64,000 nt of DNA from Tibeticola sediminis (GCF_003843835.1 NZ_RKQL01000003.1:168681-232680); one strand, 5' to 3'. Shown: positions 40,226-49,546, counted from the stretch's first letter. The notes: a model not told the origin generated them from the letters alone. Translations and numbers: made by a program.

Positions 40226-41266
40226 TCAGCCCACCAGGCTTTGGTTCAGACCTTGCACGAGGATGTCGCGCGGCAGGTCGATGCCGATGAACACCATCTT
40301 GCTCACGCGCGGCTCGCCCTCGGACCACTTCGGCCCGAGGTCGCTGCCCATGAGCTGGTGCACGCCCTGGAAGATCACCTTGCGGTCAGTGCCGGCCATG
40401 TGCAGCACCCCTTTGTAGCGCAGCATGCGCGGACCGTAGATGTTGACGATGGCGCCAAGGAAATCCTCGAGCTTGGCCGGGTCGAACGGGCGCTCGGCGC
40501 GGTAGACGAAGCTCTTGACGTCGTCGTCGTGATGGTGGTGATGCGGGTGGCTGCAGTGCTCGCCGGGCGCGTGGTCGTGGTCGCAGTGGGCGTGGTCGTG
40601 ACCCGCGTCTTCCTTGAGGAAGTCCGGGTCGATGTCGAGTTTGGTGTTGAGATTGAAGCCGCGCAGGTCGAAGACGGAAGCGATCGGCACCTCGCCAAAG
40701 TGCACCATGCTTTGCGGGGCGCGCGGGTTCATGTGGGTGAGCCGGTGCTGCAACGCAGCGAGTTCGTCCGGGCTCACCAGGTCGGCCTTGCTGATGAAGA
40801 TGCGGTCGGCAAAACCCACCTGGCGTCGTGCCTCCTGCCGCTCATCGAGTTGCTGCTGCGCGTGCTTGGCGTCGACGAGCGTGAGGATGGCGTCGAGCAG
40901 ATAGCTCTCGGCAATCTCGTCGTCCATGAAGAAGGTCTGCGCGACCGGGCCGGGGTCGGCGAGGCCGGTGGTTTCGATCACCACCCGCTCGAAGTCGAGT
41001 TCGCCACGGCGCTTTTTCTGCGCGAGGTCCTGCAGCGTGGTGCGGAGGTCTTCGCGGATGGTGCAGCAGATGCAGCCATTGCTCATCTGGATGATCTGCT
41101 CCTGCGTGTCGGTCACGAGGATGTCGTTGTCGATGTTTTCCTCGCCGAATTCGTTTTCGATCACGGCGATTTTCTGGCCGTGTGCCTCGGTGAGCACGCG
41201 CTTGAGCAGCGTGGTCTTGCCCGAGCCGAGAAAGCCGGTGAGGATGGTGGCGGGAATCAGTGCCAT
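40226..41266 (-). CDS. CobW/COG0523 G3E-family GTPase, likely zinc chaperone
   Basis: A 346-residue GTPase. Walker A GFLGSGKTT is at 11-19, the metal-binding CICC at 65-68, ETTGLADP near 99 and the base motif SKAD at 159-162. Residues 223-249 are a His/Asp-rich loop with about 14 histidines, and the C-terminal CobW domain follows. The family delivers zinc or other metals to client enzymes. I looked for a Zur-type operator in the 190 bp upstream and saw none that I would defend. It stands alone between dksA and rlmI. Confidence 0.92.
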   Translation of the reverse strand: MALIPATILTGFLGSGKTTLLKRVLTEAHGQKIAVIENEFGEENIDNDILVTDTQEQIIQMSNGCICCTIREDLRTTLQDLAQKKRRGELDFERVVIETTGLADPGPVAQTFFMDDEIAESYLLDAILTLVDAKHAQQQLDERQEARRQVGFADRIFISKADLVSPDELAALQHRLTHMNPRAPQSMVHFGEVPIASVFDLRGFNLNTKLDIDPDFLKEDAGHDHAHCDHDHAPGEHCSHPHHHHHDDDVKSFVYRAERPFDPAKLEDFLGAIVNIYGPRMLRYKGVLHMAGTDRKVIFQGVHQLMGSDLGPKWSEGEPRVSKMVFIGIDLPRDILVQGLNQSLVG

Positions 41267-41459
41267 ACGGTGAGGCCTCGAGTCATGGAAAGCAATGCGG
41301 CTGCGCGGCGCGCGAGCGGGGCGACAGTGTAGCCGCGCGGTCGACAGCGCACCGTGACCACTCTACATGAGGTGTCAAGCCCGGATTTGAATCCTTTTTT
41401 GATAGCACGATATGACCATTTGACGCTGGGTTTTCGGGATATTTTCCTGAAAACAGGGC

Positions 41460-42647
41460 TCAAAGCGGCTGGCGCAGCACCACCAGCCCCTTGAGGTAGT
41501 CGCCCTCAGGGAAAAACAGGGTGGCCGAGTGGTCCGGGGCGGCGGCCAGCCGCTCGGTGATGGCGCCATCCACACCGGCGTCGATGCCCGCGCCGGCGAC
41601 GATCTTGTGGAACAGGCCGGCGTCAATGCCGCCCGAGCACGAGAACGTGAACAGCTCGCCGCCGGGCGCGAGCAGCTTGAGCGCCAGGCGGTTGATGTCT
41701 TTGTACGCACGCGCGGCGCGTTCGGCGTGGGCGGCCGTCGGCGCGAACTTCGGCGGGTCGAGAATGATGGCGTCGAAACGCTCGCCCGCGTCCAGAAAAC
41801 GCCGCAGCGAGGCGTTGACGTCGGCATCGAGAAACTGCGCGCGCGCCGCATCAAAGCCGTTGAGCGCGACATGCGCGCGGGCGCGCTCGAGCGCGGGCGC
41901 CGAGGAGTCGATGGACACCACCTCGGCAGCGCCGCCGGCCAGCGCGGCCACGCTGAAGCCACCGGTGTAGCAATAGCAGTTGAGCACGCGCACAAAGCCG
42001 CGGCGCCGCGTGTGCACGGCAAAACGCGCGCGGTTGTCGCGCTGGTCGAGATAAAAGCCCGTCTTGTGGCCCTGCGCGATGTCCACCGTGAGGCGCCAGT
42101 CGTGCTCGCGGATGGTCACTTCGGTCTCGCCGCTGCCGCGCAGCCAGCCCACGGACTCCGCGAGCCCCTCGAGCGTGCGCACGCTGGCGTCCGAGCGCTC
42201 GTACAGGCGCGGGCAGCCGGTCAGCTCGAGCAAGCTGTCGGCGATCAGCGACTTGTTGCGCTCGACGCCGCAGGCGGTGAACTGCGCCACCAGCGTGTCG
42301 GCATAGCGGTCGACGATGAGGCCGGGCAGACCGTCGGCCTCGCCGTGGATCAGGCGCACGCCGTCGCTCTCGACCCCGAGCAGGGCGCGTGCCCGCACGG
42401 CGCGCTCGATGCGCGCGCGGAAAAACGCCGCGTCGATACGCTCAGCCTCCTCGAAGCTCCAGACGCGGGCGCGGATCTTCGACCGCGGGCTGAATGCCGC
42501 CCACGCGAGGAAGCGCCCTTCGCTGGACTCGATGCGCACGAGTTCACCGGCGTCGCCGCTGCCCTTGTCGATGGCGCCGTCGAACACCCAAGGATGACGG
42601 CGCAGCAGCGAGCGCTCTTTGCCCGGTTTGAGTCGGATGGTTTTCAT
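41460..42647 (-). CDS. rlmI: 23S rRNA (cytosine1962-C5)-methyltransferase RlmI
   Basis: A 395-residue protein. The N-terminal PUA domain begins MKTIRLKPGKERSLLRRHPWVF. An EEHD-type middle domain precedes the Rossmann fold, with QGHKTGFYLDQRDNRA, VLNCYCYTGGFSVAALAGGA and FDAIILDPPKFAPT. These mark RlmI/RlmK-type enzymes; the PUA start supports RlmI, which methylates C1962 of 23S rRNA. The ATG at 42647 is the clear family start although the frame is open to 42959. Confidence 0.92.
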   Translation of the reverse strand: MKTIRLKPGKERSLLRRHPWVFDGAIDKGSGDAGELVRIESSEGRFLAWAAFSPRSKIRARVWSFEEAERIDAAFFRARIERAVRARALLGVESDGVRLIHGEADGLPGLIVDRYADTLVAQFTACGVERNKSLIADSLLELTGCPRLYERSDASVRTLEGLAESVGWLRGSGETEVTIREHDWRLTVDIAQGHKTGFYLDQRDNRARFAVHTRRRGFVRVLNCYCYTGGFSVAALAGGAAEVVSIDSSAPALERARAHVALNGFDAARAQFLDADVNASLRRFLDAGERFDAIILDPPKFAPTAAHAERAARAYKDINRLALKLLAPGGELFTFSCSGGIDAGLFHKIVAGAGIDAGVDGAITERLAAAPDHSATLFFPEGDYLKGLVVLRQPL

Positions 42648-42723
42648 GCGTCCGATTGTCGCCGGCGCAGCGCCGCCGAGAACCCGGCCCCAAGCCGCCA
42701 ACATACCGCCCGAGCGCCGCGCC

Positions 42724-43743
42724 TCAATCGGGCTTGGGCTTGGACTTGGACTTGCGCGTGGCCTTGGCGCGCGGATGCGCGGCGTCGTAGGCGCGGGCGA
42801 GATGCTGGAAATCGAGCCGGGTGTAGACCTGCGTGCTCGTGATGCTGGCGTGACCGAGCAATTCCTGCACCGCGCGCAGGTCGCCGCTCGACTGCAGCAG
42901 GTGACTGGCGTAGCTGTGGCGCAGCATGTGCGGATGCACCGGGGCCGACAGGCCCGCAAGCTGTGCGCGCCGCCGCAAGCGCTGCCAGATCGACTGCGCG
43001 GTGAGCCGCGTGCCGCGCCGCCCGACGAACAAAGGCTCGGTCGGCTGCGCGGCCCCGCGCACGGCCAGCCAATGGTCGAGTGCGGCGAGCGCCGCGCGCC
43101 CGACCGGCACGCTGCGGCGCTTGCGGCCCTTGCCGGTCACATGCGCCTCGCCCGCCTCGCGGTCGATCCAGCCGCGTCCGGCTTGCGCGGCTTCGGCGCT
43201 CGCACCCACGTCGAGCCCGACGAGCTCGCCCACGCGCAGGCCGCAGCCGTAGAGCAGTTCGACCATGGCCGCGTCGCGCGCTTCGAGCCAAGGGTCGGCG
43301 GATTCGTTCGCAAACTCGGCGAGCTGCACGGCGTCATCCACCGGCAGCGCCTTGGGCAGCCGCTTGGCCGCCTTGGGCGCGCGCACCCCCTGCACGGGGT
43401 TGGTGGCGATGCGGCCCTCACGCCCGAGCCACGCGTAAAACCCGCGCCAGCCCGAGAGGATGAGCGCGATGCCGCGCGGCGTGCGTCCACCGGCGTGCAT
43501 GCGCGCCGCCCAGGCGCGGATGTGGTGCGCTTGCACCTCCTCGAGCGATACCCCGGCCTCGAGGGCGCGCGCATGGAGTTTTTCGAGGTCGAGCTGGTAG
43601 AGCGCCACGGTCCGCGGTGCGAGCCGCTTGACCACGCGCACATGCTCGAGGTAGGCCCGCGCGATCGCGGGCAGCTCGAGCGGGCTGGGAGCGTCGTCTT
43701 CGCTTTGGGCCGAGGCGGCGGTGCCATTTGCCGGGGCGGGCAT
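42724..43743 (-). CDS. xerC: Tyrosine recombinase XerC
   Basis: A 339-residue recombinase. The N-terminal SAM-like core-binding domain covers about residues 20-115. Catalytic residues, counted from the chosen start, are Arg170 in GCGLRVGEL, Lys205 in TGKGRKRR, His272 and Arg275 in HMLRHSYASHLL, His298 in LGHASITST and Tyr307. With XerD it resolves chromosome dimers at dif. The order dapF-DUF484-xerC is conserved in proteobacteria and supports XerC over a phage integrase. The tail is a basic Lys/Ser/Pro repeat. Confidence 0.94.
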   Translation of the reverse strand: MPAPANGTAASAQSEDDAPSPLELPAIARAYLEHVRVVKRLAPRTVALYQLDLEKLHARALEAGVSLEEVQAHHIRAWAARMHAGGRTPRGIALILSGWRGFYAWLGREGRIATNPVQGVRAPKAAKRLPKALPVDDAVQLAEFANESADPWLEARDAAMVELLYGCGLRVGELVGLDVGASAEAAQAGRGWIDREAGEAHVTGKGRKRRSVPVGRAALAALDHWLAVRGAAQPTEPLFVGRRGTRLTAQSIWQRLRRRAQLAGLSAPVHPHMLRHSYASHLLQSSGDLRAVQELLGHASITSTQVYTRLDFQHLARAYDAAHPRAKATRKSKSKPKPD

Positions 43744-43780
43744 GGCGCGACGGGGCGGCTGGGCGCGACGGTGGCGGGCT

Positions 43781-44464
43781 TCAGCGGAGCCGGGAGAGCG
43801 CCGCGCTGACGATTTCACCCAGGCGCTCGATCAGGTCGGTCGCCATGCCCGCCGCGAAGCGCTGCGGGTCGGGCGAAGCCAGCACCAGCAGACCAAAGGC
43901 CGGCGTCTCGACCGTATCGCGCAAAGGCAACAGCACCAGCGACGCGGCGCGCTCGGGCTCGGGCAGCCAATGCACCGCTTCGAAGCCCGCATTGGCGCCG
44001 ATGTAAGGCTGCGCCAGTGACGACGCGAGGCTGCGCACATCGCCGCTTGCCCCCTGCGCCCACGGCTCGGTGCGGTGCGCGTCCGCCACCTCCCAGACCT
44101 TCAGCGCCACCTGCGGCACTTGGAAACGCTCGCGCAGTTCTTCGAGCACGCGCTCGGGCAGATCGGCGGGCGCGCGCACGAGCAGCAGGGTCCTCGCCAG
44201 CGCCAGCAGCCGCTCCGTGAGCAGCATGTTTTCGTTCCCGTGGCGAATCATTTCCATGATCCGTCGCTCCAGGCCCTTGATGCGCTCGCGCAGCATCTCG
44301 GCCTGGCGCTCTTGCAGGCTGACGGCACGTGCCCCGTGCGGGCTGGTGAGTTGCACGCTGGCGAGCAGCTCCGCGTGCCGGTTGAAAAAGTCCGGCGTCT
44401 GGATCAGATAGTTGGCGATGTCATCCTCGGTGATCGGGGGCACGCCAGGGGTGTGGGTATTCAT
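43781..44464 (-). CDS. DUF484 family protein
   Basis: A 227-residue protein of the DUF484 family, usually found between dapF and xerC. It begins with ITEDDIANYLIQTPDFFNRHAELLASVQLTSPHG, a typical DUF484 helical start, and continues into a GAF-like domain (residues 85-225). Function is not established. The ATG at 44464 is preferred; the open frame to 44524 adds residues that do not fit the family. Confidence 0.88.
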   Translation of the reverse strand: MNTHTPGVPPITEDDIANYLIQTPDFFNRHAELLASVQLTSPHGARAVSLQERQAEMLRERIKGLERRIMEMIRHGNENMLLTERLLALARTLLLVRAPADLPERVLEELRERFQVPQVALKVWEVADAHRTEPWAQGASGDVRSLASSLAQPYIGANAGFEAVHWLPEPERAASLVLLPLRDTVETPAFGLLVLASPDPQRFAAGMATDLIERLGEIVSAALSRLR

Positions 44465-44524
44465 GGGTTCTTTCCTTTGCCGACGCAGCGGCGTCGAAGT
44501 GTCGCTGCCAAAGCCATCACGCAT

Positions 44525-45457
44525 TCACGGCGCATCCGGCCCGGCCGGGTGTTCGGGCAGTTCGATCTCGCCCTCGAAAACGGTGACCGCCGGCCCGGTC
44601 ATGTGCACGGAATCCTCGAGCCGGCCCGACCACTCGATGGTCAGTCGACCGCCACGCGTGCGCACATCCACCCGGGAATCGAGCCAGCCCAGGCGGATGC
44701 CCGCCACGACGGCGGCGCAGGCGCCGGTTCCGCAGGCGAGCGTTTCGCCCGCGCCCCGCTCAAAGACCCGCAGCCGGATGTTCGAACGATCGACCACCTG
44801 CATGAATCCCGCATTCACGCGCCGCAGAAAAGCCGGGTGATGCTCGATGCAGGGCCCGAGGACCTCGACTTCGGCACGCGCCACATCGTCGACGCGCAGC
44901 ACCGCATGTGGGTTGCCCATCGACAAAACCGCTACATGAATGAGAGCATCTGAATCGCAATTTGCGCCGGCCATAGGACGATTTTCTTTCAAATCCAGCG
45001 GCCACATCTGCCACGAGCCGACCACCATCGGCGTTCGGGCGCCGGGCTCGAATGGCACGCGCGCAAGTTCGAACACCGGCGCTCCCATGTCCACCGTGAC
45101 GCGGCCGTCGGGCTGCACGGCGAGCGACAACACCCCGCTCGCGGTGCGCACGCGCACCGGGTTGTCCTGGGTGAGGCCGCGCTCATGCACGTAGCGTGCG
45201 AAGCAGCGCGCGCCGTTGCCGCAGTTCTCCACCTCGCCGCCGTCGGCGTTGTGGATCACGTAGCCGAATGCAATGCCGGCGGCGGCATCTTCAGGCGTGG
45301 GCGCGCGCACGCTCAGAATCTGGTCGGCGCCGACCCCGAAATGCCGGTCGGCCAGGAAGCGGTAATGCGCGGGCTCGAGCCCAAACCGGCCCTGCGTCTC
45401 GTCGAGCACGACGAAATCGTTGCCCGCACCCTGCATCTTGGTGAAGCGGATCTTCAT
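44525..45457 (-). CDS. dapF: Diaminopimelate epimerase
   Basis: A 310-residue DapF that starts [20 protein letters not shown]. The two catalytic cysteines are Cys79 in [14 protein letters not shown] and Cys242 in [15 protein letters not shown]. It turns LL-diaminopimelate into the meso form used by murE and for lysine. The start is at 45457, with another ATG nine bases upstream; the longer open frame runs through a repeat element and is not credible. It heads the dapF-DUF484-xerC group. Confidence 0.96.
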   Translation of the reverse strand: MKIRFTKMQGAGNDFVVLDETQGRFGLEPAHYRFLADRHFGVGADQILSVRAPTPEDAAAGIAFGYVIHNADGGEVENCGNGARCFARYVHERGLTQDNPVRVRTASGVLSLAVQPDGRVTVDMGAPVFELARVPFEPGARTPMVVGSWQMWPLDLKENRPMAGANCDSDALIHVAVLSMGNPHAVLRVDDVARAEVEVLGPCIEHHPAFLRRVNAGFMQVVDRSNIRLRVFERGAGETLACGTGACAAVVAGIRLGWLDSRVDVRTRGGRLTIEWSGRLEDSVHMTGPAVTVFEGEIELPEHPAGPDAP

Positions 45458-45504
45458 GGCCGCCATTATCAGGCGCCAGCCGAACGCGGCCTGGGTCGCC
45501 ATAA

Positions 45505-45665
45505 GGCAACGCTGAATCAGTTCCCGTGATGGCGCGCGCCCGGCTGCGGGATGGGATGCGAGGCGCAAACCGAGACAATAGCCGCAGCTATGGCGAGGAT
45601 TTGCAACGAAGCAGACCGCCCGCAGCCGGGATGCGCGGCGCGCGAGGGACTTGTTCAGCGTTGCC
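45505..45665. repeat. Palindromic dispersed element, family A, long copy
   Basis: A 161-bp element with the same perfect 12-bp inverted ends as the copy at 6426: GGCAACGCTGAA at 45505-45516 and TTCAGCGTTGCC at 45654-45665. Its interior carries about 80 extra bases, including TTTGC and TTGCAA flanking a small hairpin around ATAGCCGCAGCTAT. It lies between the divergent dapF and Nudix-MBL genes and ends 12 bp before the latter's ATG, so it must carry or neighbour both promoters. Confidence 0.88.
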
Positions 45666-45677
45666 ATAATCCAGCGC

Positions 45678-47336
45678 ATGGTCCGCCCCACCCAACTCCT
45701 GCACCCGCAGCGCGAACCCGCGCCACCGCGCCCCGCCGCCACCGTCCTGCTGCTGCGCGACAGCCCGGCCGGCTTTGAGGTCCTCATGACCCGGCGCAGC
45801 GCGCATGCAAGCTTTGCGCCCGGCGCCTACGTGTTTCCCGGCGGCGGCATCGACGCCGCTGACGCGAGTCCCGAAGCACACGCGCAGGCCACGCGGCGCC
45901 CCGGCCAGCGCGAAGCGCATCTCACCCAGGCGATTGCCGCCATTCGCGAGAGCTTCGAGGAACTCGGCGTGCTGCTCGCGCGCCACGCCGACGGGCGCAT
46001 GGCGGATGCGGCCGACATCGCCGCCCTCGACCGCAAGGGCTCTTTCGTCGCCCAGTGCGCCGCGCGCGGCCTCCAGCTCGCCGCCGCCGATGTGTTCGTG
46101 CTGGCGCACTGGATCACCGACCGTGACCTGCCGCGGCGCTTCGACGTGCCCTTTCTCGTCGCGCGCATGCCCGAAGGCCAAGAGCCCGTGGCCGACGAGG
46201 CCGAGCAGTTCGAGCCGGTCTGGGTGCGGCCGGCCGATGCGCTCGCGCGCCATGCCGCGGGGCAGTTCTTCATGATCTTCCCGACCATCCGCACGCTCGA
46301 GCGGCTGCAACACTTTGCCGGCGTGGACGCCGTGCTCGCCGCCTGCGCCGCCAACGAGGAGCCGCTGTGGACGAGTTGCCCGCGTGCGGGCCTGCTCGGT
46401 GGGCGCGAGGCGCGCTTTATGGAGCACGAGCCGCCCTACGGCGAACTCGAACTCGTCTGCCCCGACGGCCAGATCCTGCATCCGCTCGACTGGCACCGCG
46501 ACGAGCCCACGCCGCTGCTCAAAAACGTCGCGCGCCTGACCGCCGCCAACCCGGGCGCCATGACCGGCCCCGGCACCAACAGCTACCTCGTCGGCGACCC
46601 CAGCACCGGCTACATCGTCATCGACCCCGGGCCAGTGGATGCCGAGCACCAACAGCGCCTCTGGCGCGCCACGGGCGGCGCGATCTACGCCATCGTCTGC
46701 ACGCACTCGCATCCCGACCATGCGCCCGGCGCGTGGCCGCTGCAGGCGCTGTGCGCGCACCGACCACCCGTCCTCGGGCTACCCTCGGCCGCCACCGCGC
46801 GTGCCGCCAGTGCGTTCACGCCCGACCGAACGCTCTGCGACGGTGAATACCTGGTGCTGCGCAGCGCCGACGGCACCACGACCCACACGCTCGAGGTGCT
46901 GCACACGCCCGGCCATGCCGCCAACCACCTCTGCCTGGTGCTGCGCGAAGACGGCCTGCTGTTCAGTGGCGACCACATCTTGAACGGCAGCACCACCATC
47001 GTCGACCCCCCCGATGGCGACATGAGTGCCTACCTCGACTCGCTCGACCGACTCGCCGCGCATGGCCACGCACACGAGGTGCGCTACATCCTGCCCGCGC
47101 ATGGCTACGTGATCGCCGACGCCCCCGCCGCCATCGCACGGCTCAAAGCGCACCGACTGCAGCGCGAAGCCAAGGTCATCGCCGCCATGCAGGCCGCGCC
47201 CGAGGGCACGCTGCAAGACTGGGTGCGCCTGGCCTATGACGACGTGCCCGAACGCATGTGGCCGCTGGCCGAGCGCAGCCTGCTCGCCCATGTGCAGCGC
47301 CTGCGCGCACTCGCCCCGGGCAACGACGGCCTATGA
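45678..47336 (+). CDS. Nudix hydrolase - metallo-beta-lactamase fusion protein
   Basis: A 552-residue two-domain protein. Residues 15-215 are a Nudix hydrolase: the box runs from FPGGGID (53-59) to [11 protein letters not shown] (90-100), with an insertion inside the box. Residues 275-545 are an MBL fold with THSHPDH (342-348), GHAANH near 415 and a final PAHG histidine; the layout resembles LACTB2-type hydrolases. A nucleotide-diphosphate substrate for the first and a thioester or RNA substrate for the second are possible; neither can be read here. The ATG at 45678 is used, since the frame above it is repeat DNA. Confidence 0.88.
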   Translation: MVRPTQLLHPQREPAPPRPAATVLLLRDSPAGFEVLMTRRSAHASFAPGAYVFPGGGIDAADASPEAHAQATRRPGQREAHLTQAIAAIRESFEELGVLLARHADGRMADAADIAALDRKGSFVAQCAARGLQLAAADVFVLAHWITDRDLPRRFDVPFLVARMPEGQEPVADEAEQFEPVWVRPADALARHAAGQFFMIFPTIRTLERLQHFAGVDAVLAACAANEEPLWTSCPRAGLLGGREARFMEHEPPYGELELVCPDGQILHPLDWHRDEPTPLLKNVARLTAANPGAMTGPGTNSYLVGDPSTGYIVIDPGPVDAEHQQRLWRATGGAIYAIVCTHSHPDHAPGAWPLQALCAHRPPVLGLPSAATARAASAFTPDRTLCDGEYLVLRSADGTTTHTLEVLHTPGHAANHLCLVLREDGLLFSGDHILNGSTTIVDPPDGDMSAYLDSLDRLAAHGHAHEVRYILPAHGYVIADAPAAIARLKAHRLQREAKVIAAMQAAPEGTLQDWVRLAYDDVPERMWPLAERSLLAHVQRLRALAPGNDGL

Positions 47337-48058
47337 ACCGTCCCCCGAATCCCGGCGCTGCCCCCGTAGAGGTCGGCGAGCGGCTCGCCAAGCGGGTGGC
47401 CGCGCTGCGCGGCTGCTCGCGCGCCGAGGCCGAGCGGCTGATCGAAGGCGGCTGGGTGCGGGTGGATGGGGTCGTGGTCGAGCAGCCGCAACACCGCGTG
47501 CGAGATGAACGCATCGAGATCGACCCGAACGCCCAAGCCGCCGCACTGCGCCCCATGACGCTGCTGCTGCATCGAAGCGCGGCTGCCGCCGCGGCCCCGC
47601 CCGCTGCGGCCGACCGCTGGGACGCCGACCCCTCGCGCGAGCGGCTGCTGCGCCGCCATCTGCAGGCCTTGCAGGCGCCCCTCTCGCTGCCGCCGGCGTG
47701 CAGCGGCCTCGTCGTCTGGACGCAGGACGCCGCGGTCGCACGCCGCCTGATGGAGGACGAGACGCTGCTCGAGCAGGAATTTCAACTCGACGTGGCGGGC
47801 CCCGTGAGCCCCGTGCAACGCGCCGCGCTGCAGCAAGCCCTGCCCGGAGGCAAAGCCAGCGTCGGCAGCAGCCAGGCCGACCGCACGCGGCTGCGGGTGG
47901 TCGGCAAGGGCGCACAGGCCCCCGCGGTGCTGCTCGACGCGAGCGCGCGCGCCGGACTTGCGATCCTTGCGCTCAAGCGCCTGCGCATCGGCCGCATCGC
48001 CCTCGGCCCGCTGCCCGAAGGCCGGTGGCGCTTCCTGCGGCCGTTCGAGCGGTTTTAA
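47333..48058 (+). CDS. S4-domain protein of the RsuA/RluF pseudouridine synthase family, probably inactive
   Basis: A 241-residue protein. Residues 15-65 are an S4 RNA-binding domain (RLAKRVAALRGCSRAEAERLIEGG, then VRVDGVVV). The rest has the layout of RsuA-type synthases, but where active enzymes have GRLDxxTxGL this one reads LPPACSGLVVWTQD (119-132), so the catalytic Asp is missing. It overlaps the Nudix-MBL gene by ATGA. It may keep RNA binding without catalysis; misassignment to the subfamily is possible. Confidence 0.72.
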   Translation: MNRPPNPGAAPVEVGERLAKRVAALRGCSRAEAERLIEGGWVRVDGVVVEQPQHRVRDERIEIDPNAQAAALRPMTLLLHRSAAAAAAPPAAADRWDADPSRERLLRRHLQALQAPLSLPPACSGLVVWTQDAAVARRLMEDETLLEQEFQLDVAGPVSPVQRAALQQALPGGKASVGSSQADRTRLRVVGKGAQAPAVLLDASARAGLAILALKRLRIGRIALGPLPEGRWRFLRPFERF

Positions 48059-48063
48059 AACTA

Positions 48064-48075
48064 GGCAACGCTGAA
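48064..48075. repeat. Solo arm of the family A element
   Basis: GGCAACGCTGAA occurs six bases after the stop of the S4-domain gene, with no matching right arm found in the next 250 bp. It looks like the remnant of a family A element at a gene end. Confidence 0.6.
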
Positions 48076-48105
48076 CCGGCCGGCAGCGGTCGTCCAGCCC
48101 TTCGT

Positions 48106-48306
48106 TCACTGCGGCGCCAACGAGCAATGGCCCGCGCTCGCCGACGGGCCGGAACCCAGAGCCAGCGGCGGCGGCTCGGCGAATCGGTCATGCGGCGTGC
48201 TGTTCTGCCAATCGAGCAGCAAAAGCAGCACGACCACCAGCCAAAAGAATACGGGCCGGGCGCGCCAGCGCCCGGTCGTCCCATTGGGCCTCGATGGTTG
48301 GTTCAT
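48106..48306 (-). CDS. Small single-span membrane protein downstream of the thiosulfate transporter gene
   Basis: A 66-residue protein: basic start MNQPSRPNGTTGRWRARP, one helix VFFWLVVVLLLLLD, then WQNSTPHDRFAEPPP and a tail ending in Cys and Pro. It begins 4 bp after the transporter stop on the same strand, so co-transcription is likely. Function is unknown. It faces the convergent S4-domain gene. Confidence 0.6.
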   Translation of the reverse strand: MNQPSRPNGTTGRWRARPVFFWLVVVLLLLLDWQNSTPHDRFAEPPPLALGSGPSASAGHCSLAPQ

Positions 48307-48310
48307 GGTC

Positions 48311-49546
48311 TCAGTCCCCCAAGCCCAGCCGACGGCGCAGCCGCACGCCGACGAGGCTGCCCGCAAAGGCGACGGCGAACCACACCCAACCGTGGACGCT
48401 GCCGGTGGCTATGCCCGAAAAATACGCGCCCACATTGCAGCCAAAGGCGAGCCGTGAGCTGTAGCCCAGCACCAGCCCCGCCGCCACCGACGCGGTCCAA
48501 GCCTGAGGGGAGAGCCGCACCACGGGCGTGGGCTGACCCCGCCAGCGTGCGGCGAGCCAAGCCCCCCAAAGCAGGCCGAGGTCGGTCACGCTGGTGTTGT
48601 CGGTCAGCACGCTGGCCTGCAGTTGCGCTTGCTGGGCCGCCTGCCCCCAAAACGCATTGCCGGACAAATCCATGCCCAGCGCCTGCGCGAGCTTAGCGCC
48701 CCAGAGCCCAAGGCCATAGACGATGCCCCAAGGCTGGCCCGCAACCACGAGGTTGGCCGCAGCCAGCACGCCCAAGGCCAGCGCGGCCAACCACACCGCG
48801 CGCCCGGACCAACGCGATGCAAACGACGCACCCTGCCGCCGCTGCGCACTGAAGACCCAAAGCAGCAGCGCCAGAGCGGCCAGGGCCCCCAACTGCACCG
48901 CCAGCGTCAGCGGCGCGCCCCAGCGTTGCACCAGGTTCACGGGCGGCAAAGCGCCGAGCGACAGCCACGCCGGCAGGTGCGCGGCACCGAAAAAGCTGCC
49001 GACGATGAAAGCCGGCAGCACCGCCATGCTGACCGGATGCCCCAGGCCCGCCTTGTAGAGCGTGCCCGATCCGCAGCCGTCGGTGACCTGCATCGCGGCG
49101 CCGAAGACGAACGCGCCGACCAGCAGGCTCACCGACAGCGGGCCGTTGGCTGCGCCCAGCTCGGGATGCGCCGCCAGCAGCGGGACGCTCATGCCCATCG
49201 CCACCGCAATGGCCAAAAACTGCGCCCACAAGCCTTTCGCATCGCGCCGGGTGATCCAGACCCGCCAGCCGGTGGTGAAGCCAAACGCCGCCCCGGCCAG
49301 CGCAGCGCCGTAGCCCACACCGATCGCCCACAAAAATCCTTGCCGCCAACCGACGAGCCAGGTGATGCCCGCAAAGGCCGCCACCGCCAGCCCCAACAGG
49401 CCCCAAGGCCGCTGCGGACGAGCGTTCCCGGCCGCGCCCGGCACGCCCGCCCCGTTCCTCGAGGCCAGCGGGTTCGAGCATGGGCTAGCCCCGTCCAGGG
49501 TTCCACGCTGGACTGTTTGAGCCACACGGGCCGATGCAGGGCTCAT
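48311..49546 (-). CDS. YeeE/YedE-family (TsuA-like) sulfur transporter
   Basis: A 411-residue membrane protein with about ten helices starting near residue 48. It holds the paired family motifs with conserved cysteines, DGCGSGTLYKAGLGHP (Cys158) and FGCNVGAYFSGIATGSVHGW (Cys370). YeeE homologues import thiosulfate through a pore lined with such cysteines. The gene overlaps a secreted-type rhodanese by ATGA, supporting a joint role in using reduced sulfur. The first 45 residues are polar and may be partly untranslated. Confidence 0.9.
   Translation of the reverse strand: MSPASARVAQTVQRGTLDGASPCSNPLASRNGAGVPGAAGNARPQRPWGLLGLAVAAFAGITWLVGWRQGFLWAIGVGYGAALAGAAFGFTTGWRVWITRRDAKGLWAQFLAIAVAMGMSVPLLAAHPELGAANGPLSVSLLVGAFVFGAAMQVTDGCGSGTLYKAGLGHPVSMAVLPAFIVGSFFGAAHLPAWLSLGALPPVNLVQRWGAPLTLAVQLGALAALALLLWVFSAQRRQGASFASRWSGRAVWLAALALGVLAAANLVVAGQPWGIVYGLGLWGAKLAQALGMDLSGNAFWGQAAQQAQLQASVLTDNTSVTDLGLLWGAWLAARWRGQPTPVVRLSPQAWTASVAAGLVLGYSSRLAFGCNVGAYFSGIATGSVHGWVWFAVAFAGSLVGVRLRRRLGLGD

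Noticed and set aside
41267-41459. Zur-type operator for the CobW-family gene
   Set aside because: I found AT-richer sequence but no palindrome close to the known Zur consensus, so no site is annotated.
41460-41480. CCTG-TTTT-CAGG hairpin beyond the rlmI stop (41446-41457 area)
   Set aside because: A four-base stem without a proper T run is too weak to call a terminator.
42724-43743. Phage-type integrase marking an integrated element
   Set aside because: The gene is in the conserved dapF-DUF484-xerC order with housekeeping genes on both sides and no tRNA or attachment repeats, so XerC is the better call.
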